A stretch of DNA of 43,033 nt from Sinorhizobium fredii USDA 205 (GCF_001461695.1 NZ_AUTC01000164.1:1-43033), one strand, 5' to 3'. Positions 26,787 to 35,997 are shown, counted from the first letter of the stretch. Made by a program: numbers and translations. The notes: generated by a model not told the origin, from the letters alone.

Positions 26787-27614
26787 CTAAAATGTCGGCG
26801 GCGTATTGATCCACAGAAGCACGGTCTCGCCATCATGGCGGTTCGACCAGGCATGGCGGCGGCGGCTCTCGAAATAGAGGGAGTCGCCCGGGTAGAGGTC
26901 ATAGAACTGATCTCCGTCGAGCACAAACTCGACGCGGCCGGCAAGCACATAGACGAACTCCTCGCCCTCGTGACGGTAAGCCCCCTCGCTTGATGCGCCG
27001 GGCGCCAAGACGAAGCGGTGGCAGTCCATCTGGTTCTTGCCGTCCGCCAGCATCTGCACGGTCACGCCCGGCGTCGTGCGCGGCCAATTGCGCCACTCGC
27101 CCGCGCGAACGAGCACGCGCGCCTGCGGCTCCTCCTCGCCCGCCAGGCTCGAGACAGTCGTTCCGAAATATTCGGCAAGATTGTGCAGCACGGCAATTGA
27201 GACGCCTTGGGACGTTCGCTCCAGCGTTGAGAGTACCGACGGTGCGATACCGACGTCGCCGGCTACTTGCTCCAGCGTCTTGCCCCCCGCATGTCTGAGG
27301 CTCCGCAGCTTCCGCCCGACCTGCAGATCGGCATTGCCTTCCGGTGGCGCTGCAGGCCCGGACTCGTCGTTTGCCGCGCCTTCGGCTTCCAGGGCCTCGC
27401 GTATCGCAGCCGGGTTGAGGCCGCGCTCGGCGCGAAACCAGGAAATGCGCTTCAGCCGCGCCAGGTCCGCCTCGGTATATTGCCGGTGCCCAGTCGCCGA
27501 ACGTTCGGGCACGACGAGACCCTGGGTTTCCCATAGGCGTAGGGTCGAAGCCGAGACGCCGGCGAGCCTCGCGGCCTCGGCCACCTTGTAGCGTATGTTG
27601 CCCGCCCCGCTCAT
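26787..27614 (-). CDS. Three-domain regulator: MerR helix-turn-helix + XRE helix-turn-helix + cupin
   Basis: 275 residues. Residues 8-77 are a MerR-type winged helix (YKVAEAARLAGVSASTLRLWE, HRQYTEADLARLKRI). Residues about 98-155 are a Cro/C1-type helix-turn-helix (GKTLEQVAGDVGIAPSVLSTLER). Residues about 198-270 are a cupin sensor (YRHEGEEFVYVLAGRVEFVLDG-type fold, YPGDSLYF, HAW). XRE+cupin regulators usually control amino-acid, amine or sugar catabolism; an extra MerR domain in front is unusual. It is divergent from gabT, with 226 bases between, so it is the likely controller of GABA use. GGATAGGGACTG precedes the ATG. Confidence 0.9.
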   Translation of the reverse strand: MSGAGNIRYKVAEAARLAGVSASTLRLWETQGLVVPERSATGHRQYTEADLARLKRISWFRAERGLNPAAIREALEAEGAANDESGPAAPPEGNADLQVGRKLRSLRHAGGKTLEQVAGDVGIAPSVLSTLERTSQGVSIAVLHNLAEYFGTTVSSLAGEEEPQARVLVRAGEWRNWPRTTPGVTVQMLADGKNQMDCHRFVLAPGASSEGAYRHEGEEFVYVLAGRVEFVLDGDQFYDLYPGDSLYFESRRRHAWSNRHDGETVLLWINTPPTF

Positions 27615-27790
27615 CAGTCCCTATCCTTCCGGCGCCGAATAGGACGCGATTCCCAGCCTTCGGCAGCTTGCGGCAATCTATCTGCGAGCCTTGCCGTTTC
27701 ACAAGGCGTGGTCATCAGTCGTAGTGTTGCCTCGATCACCAAATTTGATTTGCTTTCCATGTCAAAAGATGTACCTCTTTCAATAAAATC

Positions 27791-27807
27791 TTGCAGAAAA
27801 AATGCAA
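27791..27807. promoter_or_regulatory. Inverted repeat TTGCA-N7-TGCAA before gabT
   Basis: TTGCA (27791-27795) and TGCAA (27803-27807) flank seven bases, 34 bases before the gabT ATG, within the AT-rich 226-base region (27615-27840) shared with the divergent regulator. A candidate operator for that regulator or another XRE/MerR protein. Short half-sites make chance occurrence possible. Confidence 0.35.
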
Positions 27808-27840
27808 TATATCTGCCAACCCTTACACAGGACAGCGATG

Positions 27841-29109
27841 ATGACCAGCCTGACCGACCGCAAGAACGCCGCCATTTCCCGCGGTGTGGGAATGACCACG
27901 CAGATCTATGCTGACCGCGCCGAAAATGCCGAGATCTGGGACAAGGAAGGCAATCGCTATATCGATTTCGCCGCCGGTATCGCCGTCGTCAACACCGGTC
28001 ACCGCCATCCGAAGGTGATCGCTGCCGTCAAGGCACAGCTCGATCGCTTCACGCACACCTGCCATCAGGTGGTTCCCTATGAGAACTACGTGCATCTGGC
28101 CGAACGGCTGAACGCATTGGTCCCCGGCAAGTTTGCGAAGAAGACGATCTTCGTCACCACCGGCGCCGAGGCAGTCGAAAATGCCGTGAAGATCGCGCGC
28201 GCCGCGACCGGACGCCAGGCCATCATCGCCTTCGGCGGCGGCTTCCACGGCCGCACCTTCATGGGCATGGCGCTGACCGGCAAGGTCGTGCCCTACAAGG
28301 TCGGCTTCGGCGCGATGCCGGCCGACGTCTTCCATGCCCCCTTCCCGATCGAACTCCACGGCGTCAGCGTCGAGCAGTCGCTCGCAGCGCTGAAGAAGCT
28401 GTTTGCCGCCGACGTCGATCCCGGCCGCGTCGCGGCGATCATCCTCGAGCCGGTCCAGGGCGAAGGCGGCTTCTATCCGGCGCCGACCGCCTTCATGAAG
28501 GCGCTGCGCGAGATCTGCGACCAGCATGGCATCCTACTGATCGCCGACGAAGTCCAAACTGGCTTTGCCCGCACCGGCAAGCTCTTCGCGATGGAGCATC
28601 ACGATGTCGCTCCGGACCTGATGACGATGGCGAAGAGCCTTGCCGGCGGCTTCCCGCTCGCCGCGGTGACCGGCCGTGCCGAGATCATGGACGCACCGGG
28701 ACCGGGTGGCCTTGGCGGCACCTATGGCGGCAACCCGATCGGCATCGCCGCGGCGCACGCCGTTCTCGACGTGATCGAGGAAGAACAACTTTGCGAACGG
28801 GCCAACCAGCTCGGCAACCGTCTGAAGCAGCGTCTTGCGCAGATCCGCGAAAAGGCGCCCGAGATTGTCGACATTCGAGGTCCGGGCTTCATGAACGCAG
28901 TCGAATTCAACGACTTGAAGACAAACCTGCCGAGCGCCGAATTCGCCAACAAGGTCCGCCTGATCGCCCTTGAAAAAGGGCTAATCCTGCTGACCTGCGG
29001 CGTCCATGGCAACGTCATCCGCTTCCTGGCGCCGATCACCATCCAGGATGAGGTTTTCGCGGAGGCGCTCGATATCCTCGAAGCATCGATCCTCGAAGCG
29101 CGCGGTTGA
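27841..29109 (+). CDS. gabT: 4-aminobutyrate aminotransferase
   Basis: 422 residues, a class III PLP-dependent aminotransferase of usual length. It moves the amino group of GABA to 2-oxoglutarate, giving succinate semialdehyde and glutamate. Motifs are NRYIDFAAGIAVVNTGHRHP, VTTGAEAVENAVKIAR, FGGGFHGRTFMGMALTG, LIADEVQTGFARTG, and the PLP lysine in MTMAKSLAGGFPLA. AGGA lies upstream of two adjacent ATGs at 27838 and 27841; the second has better spacing. It is followed after 128 bases by the succinate-semialdehyde dehydrogenase, the next step of the pathway. Other omega-amino acids could also be substrates. Confidence 0.93.
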   Translation: MTSLTDRKNAAISRGVGMTTQIYADRAENAEIWDKEGNRYIDFAAGIAVVNTGHRHPKVIAAVKAQLDRFTHTCHQVVPYENYVHLAERLNALVPGKFAKKTIFVTTGAEAVENAVKIARAATGRQAIIAFGGGFHGRTFMGMALTGKVVPYKVGFGAMPADVFHAPFPIELHGVSVEQSLAALKKLFAADVDPGRVAAIILEPVQGEGGFYPAPTAFMKALREICDQHGILLIADEVQTGFARTGKLFAMEHHDVAPDLMTMAKSLAGGFPLAAVTGRAEIMDAPGPGGLGGTYGGNPIGIAAAHAVLDVIEEEQLCERANQLGNRLKQRLAQIREKAPEIVDIRGPGFMNAVEFNDLKTNLPSAEFANKVRLIALEKGLILLTCGVHGNVIRFLAPITIQDEVFAEALDILEASILEARG

Positions 29110-29237
29110 CGACGGATCGGGCGACGGCTATCGCGCCTGTTCGAACACGGCTCGGGGGCGCACTATTTTGCGTCCCGGCCCACAACAATAAGAGCGAGGC
29201 CTACTGAGCCGCGGTGTGCCTCGCCGGAGGACGCGCC

Positions 29238-30713
29238 ATGGCCCTGACAACGGCACTCACCAAGCATATTCGCGCCGCGGGCCAATTCGCCACGCTCGGT
29301 ACTGTCAGCCGGCCCTCTGGCGCCTTGGACGGCACGACCTTCGAGGTCTTCAACCCTTCGACCGGTGAATTGCTGGCGACGCTTCCCGACATGGGGGTCG
29401 AAGACGCGCAAGCCGCCATCGAGGCCGCGGCGCGGGCTCAGGCGATCTGGGCGGGCAAGCCGGCCAAGGATCGAAGCGCGATCCTGCGCCGCTGGCACGA
29501 CCTGATCGTGGGGCATGTCGACGATCTCGCCGCCATCCTGACCGCCGAGATGGGCAAGCCGCTAGGCGAGGCCAAGGGCGAGGTTCTGCATGCCGCCTCC
29601 TATATCGAGTGGTACGCAGAGGAGGCGAAACGCGTCTACGGTGAGACTTTTCCGGCGCCTGCCAATGACCGCCGCATGCTCGTCATCAAGCAGCCGGTCG
29701 GTGTCGTTGGCACCATCACGCCGTGGAATTTCCCAGCTTCGATGGTTGCCCGTAAGATCTCGCCAGCGCTTGCCGCCGGTTGCACGATTGTGCTGAAGCC
29801 CGCCGAGCAAACGCCGCTAGTCGCCGGGGCGATGTTCGTGCTTGCCGAGAAGGCAGGCTTCCCCGCGGGCGTCCTCAATTTGCTCTATGCTTCCGAAGGC
29901 GCCCCGATCGGGCGCGAGCTCTGCAGCAACCCCAAGGTCCGCAAGATCAGCTTCACTGGTTCGACCGAGGTCGGACGGCTCCTGATGCGGCAATGTTCCG
30001 ACCAGATCAAGAAGGTGAGCCTCGAACTCGGCGGCAATGCCCCCTTCATCGTCTTTGACGATGCGGATATCAACGAGGCGGTGGATGGGGCGATCCAGGC
30101 GAAATTCCGCAACGCCGGCCAGACCTGCGTCTCGGCCAACCGCATCTATGTGCAATCGGCGGTGCACAACACCTTCGCGGATAAATTCGTCGCGCGGGTG
30201 CGCGAGCTTCGCGTCGGCGATGGCTTTTCCGCCGGCGCCACCATCGGGCCGATGATCGATAGCCACGCGATCGAGAAGATCGAGGCGCATGTTGCCGACG
30301 CGCTGGCGAAGGGGGCTGAACTGCGCTGCGGCGGCAAGCGGATCGGAAGGCAAGGCACCTTTTTCGAGCCGACCGTGCTCACGAGCATTTCACACGACAT
30401 GCGCGCCGCCCAGGAGGAGACCTTCGGGCCGATCGCCCCGATCATCCGCTTCGAGACCGCCGAGCAGGTGGTGGCCGAGGCGAACGACACGATCTATGGC
30501 CTTGCCGCCTATTTCTACGCCGAGAATCTGAAGCGGGTCTGGCATGTCGCCGAGGCGCTGGAATACGGCATGGTCGGCATCAACACCGGCCGCATGTCCT
30601 CCGAGGCAGCCCCCTTCGGCGGCATCAAGCAGTCCGGCATCGGCCGCGAGGGCTCGCGCCACGGTCTCGAGGATTATCTCGAAATGAAATATCTCTGCAT
30701 GGGCAATATCTGA
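29238..30713 (+). CDS. gabD: Succinate-semialdehyde dehydrogenase
   Basis: 491 residues, aldehyde dehydrogenase superfamily. It oxidises succinate semialdehyde to succinate with NAD(P), completing GABA breakdown begun by gabT. Motifs are TPWNFPASMVARKISPALAAGC (cofactor region), ISFTGSTEVGRLLM, the glutamate loop VSLELGGNAPFIVFDDAD, the catalytic cysteine in NAGQTCVSANRIYV, and EETFGPIAPI. GGAGG stands before the ATG at 29238; a GTG at 29214 is less likely. Converges on fabI with only 24 bases between the stops and no visible terminator. Confidence 0.94.
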   Translation: MALTTALTKHIRAAGQFATLGTVSRPSGALDGTTFEVFNPSTGELLATLPDMGVEDAQAAIEAAARAQAIWAGKPAKDRSAILRRWHDLIVGHVDDLAAILTAEMGKPLGEAKGEVLHAASYIEWYAEEAKRVYGETFPAPANDRRMLVIKQPVGVVGTITPWNFPASMVARKISPALAAGCTIVLKPAEQTPLVAGAMFVLAEKAGFPAGVLNLLYASEGAPIGRELCSNPKVRKISFTGSTEVGRLLMRQCSDQIKKVSLELGGNAPFIVFDDADINEAVDGAIQAKFRNAGQTCVSANRIYVQSAVHNTFADKFVARVRELRVGDGFSAGATIGPMIDSHAIEKIEAHVADALAKGAELRCGGKRIGRQGTFFEPTVLTSISHDMRAAQEETFGPIAPIIRFETAEQVVAEANDTIYGLAAYFYAENLKRVWHVAEALEYGMVGINTGRMSSEAAPFGGIKQSGIGREGSRHGLEDYLEMKYLCMGNI

Positions 30714-30737
30714 GACTAGTCGCCACTGCCGACGCGA

Positions 30738-31523
30738 TTAGTCGATGATGTGGTAGCCGCCGTCGACGTAGAGCACCTGGCCGGTGATTAGCCGCGCAGC
30801 GTCGTGCGCGAGAAAGGCCGTGGCGACACCGACGTCATCGATGTCGACAAGTTCGCGCGTCGGCGATTTCACTTTCGTCTTTTCGAGGAGCGCATCGAAC
30901 TCGGGGATGCCGGACGCGGCGCGGGTCGCAAGCGCGCCGGGAGAGATCGCGTGCACCCGAATGCCTTTCGGTCCGAGCTCGGCTGCGATGTAGCGCACGG
31001 CGCTCTCGAGCGCCGCCTTGGCGACGCCCATAATGTTGTAGTTTTCCACCACGACCTGTGACCCGTGATAGGTCATCGTAAAGAGCGTCCCGCCGCGCTT
31101 CATAAGCGGTTCGGCGAGCTGCGCCATGCGGATGAAAGACCAGCAAGAGATGTCCATCGTCGTCAGGAACCCATCGCGCGGAACGTCGGTCACCCGCCCG
31201 CCGAGCGCTTCCTTCGGCGAAAAGGCGATCGAGTGGACGACGAAGTCGAGCTCTCCCCAGGTCTCCGCGATGCGCTCGAAGACCGCCTCCATCTGGCCGG
31301 GCACGGCAACGTCCAATGGCAGGAAGATCGGCGCCTCGAGCTCGCGCGCCAGCGGCTCCACATAGGGCTTCGCCTTGTCGTTCAGATAAGTGATCGCCAC
31401 TTCGGCCCCGAAGGCGCGGAAAGCGCGGGCGCAACCCCAGGCTATCGAGCGGTTGTTGGCGATGCCGACGATGAGACCCTTGCGGCCTTCAAGCAACTTG
31501 GCCTTGACGGTAGGAATGGACAT
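30738..31523 (-). CDS. fabI: Enoyl-[acyl-carrier-protein] reductase (FabI family)
   Basis: 261 residues, short-chain dehydrogenase fold. It begins with the cofactor site GLIVGIANNRSIAWGCARAF and has HSIAFSPKEAL. The FabI-type catalytic pair is Y-x6-K in ENYNIMGVAKAALES, followed by AISPGALATRAASGI and ITGQVLYVDGGYH. It reduces the trans-2-enoyl-ACP in the last step of each fatty-acid elongation cycle. Such rhizobial genomes usually carry another fabI on the chromosome, so this may be a condition-specific copy. GGAGG lies upstream; it starts 19 bases after the Pta-AckA stop and ends the operon. Confidence 0.92.
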   Translation of the reverse strand: MSIPTVKAKLLEGRKGLIVGIANNRSIAWGCARAFRAFGAEVAITYLNDKAKPYVEPLARELEAPIFLPLDVAVPGQMEAVFERIAETWGELDFVVHSIAFSPKEALGGRVTDVPRDGFLTTMDISCWSFIRMAQLAEPLMKRGGTLFTMTYHGSQVVVENYNIMGVAKAALESAVRYIAAELGPKGIRVHAISPGALATRAASGIPEFDALLEKTKVKSPTRELVDIDDVGVATAFLAHDAARLITGQVLYVDGGYHIID

Positions 31524-31542
31524 AAGGTGCGCCTCCGGCGGA

Positions 31543-33687
31543 TCAGGCTTGATGGGTGTTGATCAGCGCCAGCGTATGGCGCGCGATCATCAGTTCCTCG
31601 TCGGTCGGGATGACATGAAATGCAACGCGGCTGGTGGCGGTCGAAATCAGCGCGCTGCCGGCATCGTTCGCCGCCGGGTCGAGTTCGGCGCCAAGCCATG
31701 CGAGGCCTTCGGCGATCCGGGCGCGGATCGGCGCGGAATTTTCGCCGACGCCCGCCGTGAAAACGAATGCGTCAACCCCACCAAGCGCCGCCGCCAGCAT
31801 CCCTGCATTGAGCCCACAGCGATGGACGAAATGCGCGATGGCGAACGCGGCGCGCGGATCGTCGCTTGCCAAAAGTTCGCGCATGTCGTTCGAGATTCCG
31901 GAAAGACCCTTGAGACCGGCCTCATGGTAGAGGAGGTCCGAGACGGCGTCGGCACTCATGCCCTTCTCCGAGATGAGATAGAGCACGACGCCCGGGTCGA
32001 GCTGGCCCGGACGTGTTCCCATCGGCAGGCCATCGAGCGCCGTGAAGCCCATTGTGCTCTCGACGCTGCGGCCGTCGCGCAGCGCGCACATCGACGCGCC
32101 GCTGCCGAGATGCGCGACGATAACCTTGCCGCCGGCGGCTTCCGGGGCGATCTCGCGCAGCCGCTCGGCGATGTATTCGTAGGAAAGCCCGTGGAAGCCG
32201 TAGCGCCGCACGCCCTGATCATAGAGCGCCCGCGGCAGCGCGTAGCAATCGGCGTGCTCCGGGTGCCCGCGGTGGAAGGCCGTATCGAAGCAGGCGACCT
32301 GCGGTACGTCGGGATTGATTTCCATGGCGAGCCGGATCGGCGCCAGATTGTTCGGCTGGTGCAGCGGTGCCAGATCCTGGTAGCTGGCGAGGCGGTCGAG
32401 CACCGTCGCGTCGATCAGCACAGGCTGCGCAAAGTCCGGCCCGCCATGCACGACGCGATGGCCGATCGCGCGCAGTTCAAGCCCCTCGAGCGTCAGCAGC
32501 CATTCGCGCGCTGCCGCGATGGCGGCCGGAAGGTCGCGAACGGCTTCCGCGGCGTAGCTCTGATCGACAAGCACGCTTCCGCCTGCACCCTTTGCCTGCA
32601 GGCGCGGTCGCGTACCGATGCCGCCGATCTGGCCGCGTACTTGGCGCGTCAGGCCCGCCTCGGCTATGCCGAAGACCTGGAACTTCAGGCTGGACGAGCC
32701 GGCATTGACGACGAGGAGCGCGTTCATCACGTCAGACCGCCGCCACTTGCGCAGCCCGCGCCGGGCCGCGTAGAGCGCCGCGACGGCGCAGGAAGCGAGA
32801 CGCGTTCGCACCGAATCGGCCCGCGATGTCATCACGATCGGCACGCGCGCGCCGAGAACGATGCCGGCCGCGTCGGCGTGGGAAAGGAAGGTCAGGTTCT
32901 TGGCGAGCATGTTGCCGGCCTCCAGATCCGGCACAACGATGATCTGGGCATGGCCGGCCACCGGTGACGTGATCCCCTTGATGCGGGCCGCCTCCGGATC
33001 GATCGCATTGTCGAAGGCGAGCGGTCCGTCGATGAGGCCGCCGGTGATCTGGCCGCGCTCGGCCATTTTGCAGAGCGCCGCCGCTTCGATTGTCGATGGG
33101 ATCTTCGCCGTGACCGTCTCCACCGCTGAAACGATCGCAACCCGCGGCTCTCCCAGCCCGATCGTCACCCAGAGATCGATCGCGTTCTGCACGATGTCGC
33201 GCTTGGCTTCGAGATCCGGGAAGATGTTGATGGCTGCGTCGGTGATGAACAGCGTCTCTGCATGCCCGGGGACATCCATGACGAAGACGTGGCTGATCCG
33301 CCGATCGGTCCTGAGACCTGTGGCGGAGGCGGCGACCGCATGCATCAGTTCGTCGGTATGCAGGCTCCCTTTCATCAGAAGCTCGCCCTTGCCTTCACGA
33401 ATGAGCGCAACCGCCTTGGCCGCGGCGGCGTGACTGTGCGGTACATCGACGATCTCGATGCCGCCGATTTCGAGCCGATGCTCCGCCGCCACATAGCGGA
33501 TCTTCGCTTCCGGCCCCACGAGCACGGGTTTGATGAGCCCCATTTCCGACGCTTCGAGCGCGCCGCGCAACGAGGTCTCGTCGCAGGGATGGGCAACGAT
33601 CGTGACCGCGGGCGTTTCGGCCTGCGCGGCGGCGATCAGGCGGTCGTACTTGGACGGCTCGGCCGTCAGTGCAGTCACCTCGGACAC
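31543..33687 (-). CDS. pta-ackA: Fused phosphate acetyltransferase - acetate kinase
   Basis: 714 residues in one open frame. Residues 1-320 are a short-type phosphate acetyl/butyryl transferase (LKPVLVGPEAKIR-like start, MKGSLHTDELMHAV, HVFVMDVPGHAETLFITDAAIN, GEPRVAIVSAVETV, NAIDPEAARIKGI). Residues 321-714 are a complete acetate kinase starting with its own Met (MNALLVVNAGSSSLKFQVF), then HLGSGASMCAL, TALDGLPMGTRPGQLDPG and FTAGVGENSAPIRARI. Together they interconvert acetyl-CoA, acetyl-phosphate and acetate with ATP. The link RKWRRSDVM suggests a one-base loss: in the next frame the end reads KVAAV then TGA, four bases before the kinase ATG at 32727. The second gene of the DUF3141 operon, 23 bases after DUF3141. 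Confidence 0.9.
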   Translation of the reverse strand: MSEVTALTAEPSKYDRLIAAAQAETPAVTIVAHPCDETSLRGALEASEMGLIKPVLVGPEAKIRYVAAEHRLEIGGIEIVDVPHSHAAAAKAVALIREGKGELLMKGSLHTDELMHAVAASATGLRTDRRISHVFVMDVPGHAETLFITDAAINIFPDLEAKRDIVQNAIDLWVTIGLGEPRVAIVSAVETVTAKIPSTIEAAALCKMAERGQITGGLIDGPLAFDNAIDPEAARIKGITSPVAGHAQIIVVPDLEAGNMLAKNLTFLSHADAAGIVLGARVPIVMTSRADSVRTRLASCAVAALYAARRGLRKWRRSDVMNALLVVNAGSSSLKFQVFGIAEAGLTRQVRGQIGGIGTRPRLQAKGAGGSVLVDQSYAAEAVRDLPAAIAAAREWLLTLEGLELRAIGHRVVHGGPDFAQPVLIDATVLDRLASYQDLAPLHQPNNLAPIRLAMEINPDVPQVACFDTAFHRGHPEHADCYALPRALYDQGVRRYGFHGLSYEYIAERLREIAPEAAGGKVIVAHLGSGASMCALRDGRSVESTMGFTALDGLPMGTRPGQLDPGVVLYLISEKGMSADAVSDLLYHEAGLKGLSGISNDMRELLASDDPRAAFAIAHFVHRCGLNAGMLAAALGGVDAFVFTAGVGENSAPIRARIAEGLAWLGAELDPAANDAGSALISTATSRVAFHVIPTDEELMIARHTLALINTHQA

Positions 33688-33710
33688 AGCGGACCCTCCT
33701 AACAGCTCAA

Positions 33711-35924
33711 TCAGGATGTCTTGCGCTCGCGCGCGGTCTTGCGCGACACGAACGGCACCGTCTCACCGCCGAGACCAAAGAGCGTCTCGATGCGCTCCAG
33801 TCGCTCGGCTGCGGCGCCGGTTACGGCTCCGGACGCCTGCAGGACCTCCCGCAGAGAATTGAATGCGGAGCTGCGTTCCTCGAGATCTTCCGGCAGCAGG
33901 TTCGGGATTGCTGAAAGAGCCGCCTCCTCGTCGATCAGCAGTATGAAATACTGCTTGCGCAGCAGCGCCTTGAACTCCGGAAGGGTCAATTGACTTGCCG
34001 TCGTATGGGCGCGGCGCAGCCGGCGGATTGCCTCGAAGCCCCGCTCGTCGGCACCACCGCGCGCCTTTCCGACGAACAGCAGGGCCCTGGCAAGGGCCTC
34101 TCGAAGCCCACCCTCGGGAATCTCGGCTCTGAGCGAAGCTATCCTTGCTTCCACCAGCGCCTCGTGCAGGCGGCTTTTCGCCGGTTTTCGCGGCCGGCGG
34201 TCGGAATTGCTGTCGATACCGAGCGCGGTCTGCAGCACAGGGGAACCATAGACGGCGCGGAACGTGTCCTCCGAAAGGCGTTCGACCGTCTGACGCCAGG
34301 CCTCCAGCCCGTCAACGATCTGCCGCGACACGTTTTCCTGCAGCGCCAGGAATGGGTTCTCTGCGGATGCGGGTTTGCGGTTTTCGCGGGCATGCTCGGC
34401 GGCCGCCTGAATCCAGGCCATGAAGGGATTGCTCGGGCCGACGACCTCGTACTGCAGGCGCAGCGGATGCATGCGGCGCATCGCCTCCGCCATGGGCGGT
34501 GTCACCATGGCCCTGACCGTCGGTTGCAGGTAGGTTCGGTAAAGTGCCAGATTGATATCGGAGATCTTCGCGGCTGCGGCGAAGAGACGCTCGTCCTCGA
34601 GATCGTTGCCCCCGAGCGCGCGGATATCGTCCAGCGTTCGGGCCTCGCAGCGCATCACCCATTCACCGGCGATCAAGTCCCTGCCCTCGACAATTTCGCT
34701 TACGGGCTCCAGCACCGCTTCATAGAGACCCGGTGGCAGCACATCGATGAGATCGATGTTGGACGCGAACTCGTCGTGCTCCTTCCGCGCGACGCCGGCG
34801 GAGACGAATATGCCGAGATGCCCTACCTTCTCATGCACGGCGTAGACGATGGTCTGGCCGTGCGCGCGGATTTCGTCGACGCTGTCGTAGAGGTCGAGAA
34901 TCCAGTCGAGCGCCTGCGGCGGCGGCGTGATGTTGTCGCCCTTCGAGCAGAAGACGACGATCGGCGAGTGAATGTTGCGCAGGTCGATGGCGGTGCCGTC
35001 GGAGGTGCGGATTTCGGCCGCGGCGAGCTTGTTACCGACGAAAAGTTCGTCGACGATGAACTGCATCTCCTCGGCGTTCAGCGTCACATGTCCGCCCCAC
35101 CAGCGCTCGAAGCCGAGATAGCGCTCCGCCTCCGTGTCTACGTTCGAGTAGAGATTGTACTGCTTGGTCCAAAGCGTATTGGCCGGGTTCTGGTTCTCGA
35201 AGTTCTGCACCAGCCAGGCGCCATCGAATATGCCGGCGCCGAGATCGCCGGTGAGCGCGGTCAGCCAGCTGCCGCCGAGCAGTCCCCCCGAATAGCGCAT
35301 CGGGTACTGCCCTCTGACCCCCGCCCAATAAGAAAGCGGCGTGCCGGCAATGATGATGGGACCGAACAGTTCCGGACGCAGCGATGCGAGGATCATGACG
35401 GCCCAGCCGGCCTGGCAGTTGCCGATCACGCAGGGCTTGCCGTCGGCATCGGCATGGCGGGCAATGACCGTCTCGAGGAAGACCGCTTCGGCGCGGGCGA
35501 TGTCCTCGATCGTCTGGCCGGGAACGGGCTCCGGAAGGAAGCCTATGAAATAGCAGGGATGGCCCGCCTTCATCGCCACTCCGATCTCGCTGTCGGCCTT
35601 GAAGCCGCCAATTCCAGGTCCGTGGCCGGCGCGCGAATCGACGACAACGAAGGGTCGTTTCAGCGGGTCGACCACGATTCCCTCGGGCGGGATGATCCGC
35701 ACGAGTGCGTAATTGACCGGCTTTTCGAGCTTGCGGCCGTCAACAACGAGCTCCGCTTCGTAATTCAGCACGTGCGGAGCAGTCTGCGCCGTGTGCTTCT
35801 CGTACTGCTCGCCTCGCTGGCGCATGACATCGAGAAACAGAATGGAGCGCTGCCAGGCATCGAGCGAGTAGGCGAATGCGTCTGGAAATGTCGGCACTGT
35901 CGGGATGGTGGAATGCTTGGGCAT
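33711..35924 (-). CDS. DUF3141 protein with PHA-synthase-like alpha/beta-hydrolase core
   Basis: 737 residues. The N-terminal half looks like a polyhydroxyalkanoate-synthase relative: VVDSRAGHGPGIGGFKADSEIG, nucleophile elbow VIGNCQAGWAVM (Cys170), GTPLSYWAG, acid VVFCSKGDNITPPPQAL (Asp330) and VGHLGIFVSAG (His369). The Cys-Asp-His set matches the PhaC triad. The C-terminal 300 residues are mostly helical with no known domain. GAGGAG precedes the ATG at 35924; the longer frame to 36011 lacks support. No signal peptide, so cytosolic. First gene of an operon with Pta-AckA and FabI, so a link to acetyl-CoA or acyl-CoA overflow is inferred. The substrate has not been established from sequence. 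Confidence 0.85.
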   Translation of the reverse strand: MPKHSTIPTVPTFPDAFAYSLDAWQRSILFLDVMRQRGEQYEKHTAQTAPHVLNYEAELVVDGRKLEKPVNYALVRIIPPEGIVVDPLKRPFVVVDSRAGHGPGIGGFKADSEIGVAMKAGHPCYFIGFLPEPVPGQTIEDIARAEAVFLETVIARHADADGKPCVIGNCQAGWAVMILASLRPELFGPIIIAGTPLSYWAGVRGQYPMRYSGGLLGGSWLTALTGDLGAGIFDGAWLVQNFENQNPANTLWTKQYNLYSNVDTEAERYLGFERWWGGHVTLNAEEMQFIVDELFVGNKLAAAEIRTSDGTAIDLRNIHSPIVVFCSKGDNITPPPQALDWILDLYDSVDEIRAHGQTIVYAVHEKVGHLGIFVSAGVARKEHDEFASNIDLIDVLPPGLYEAVLEPVSEIVEGRDLIAGEWVMRCEARTLDDIRALGGNDLEDERLFAAAAKISDINLALYRTYLQPTVRAMVTPPMAEAMRRMHPLRLQYEVVGPSNPFMAWIQAAAEHARENRKPASAENPFLALQENVSRQIVDGLEAWRQTVERLSEDTFRAVYGSPVLQTALGIDSNSDRRPRKPAKSRLHEALVEARIASLRAEIPEGGLREALARALLFVGKARGGADERGFEAIRRLRRAHTTASQLTLPEFKALLRKQYFILLIDEEAALSAIPNLLPEDLEERSSAFNSLREVLQASGAVTGAAAERLERIETLFGLGGETVPFVSRKTARERKTS

Positions 35925-35997
35925 AATGTCCACTCCTCGCCTTGACCGAAGGTCGGTCCCATTCTGGTCTGCATAGGCTAGCGCTCCTTGTCGAGCG

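Noticed and set aside
31390..32967. 525-codon plus-strand open frame
   Set aside because: Antisense to the acetate kinase module and the fabI start; Arg-rich translation with no recognisable motif.
33990..35945. 651-codon plus-strand open frame
   Set aside because: It lies antisense to the well-supported DUF3141 gene, has low-complexity charged translation and no domain; a GC-rich shadow frame.
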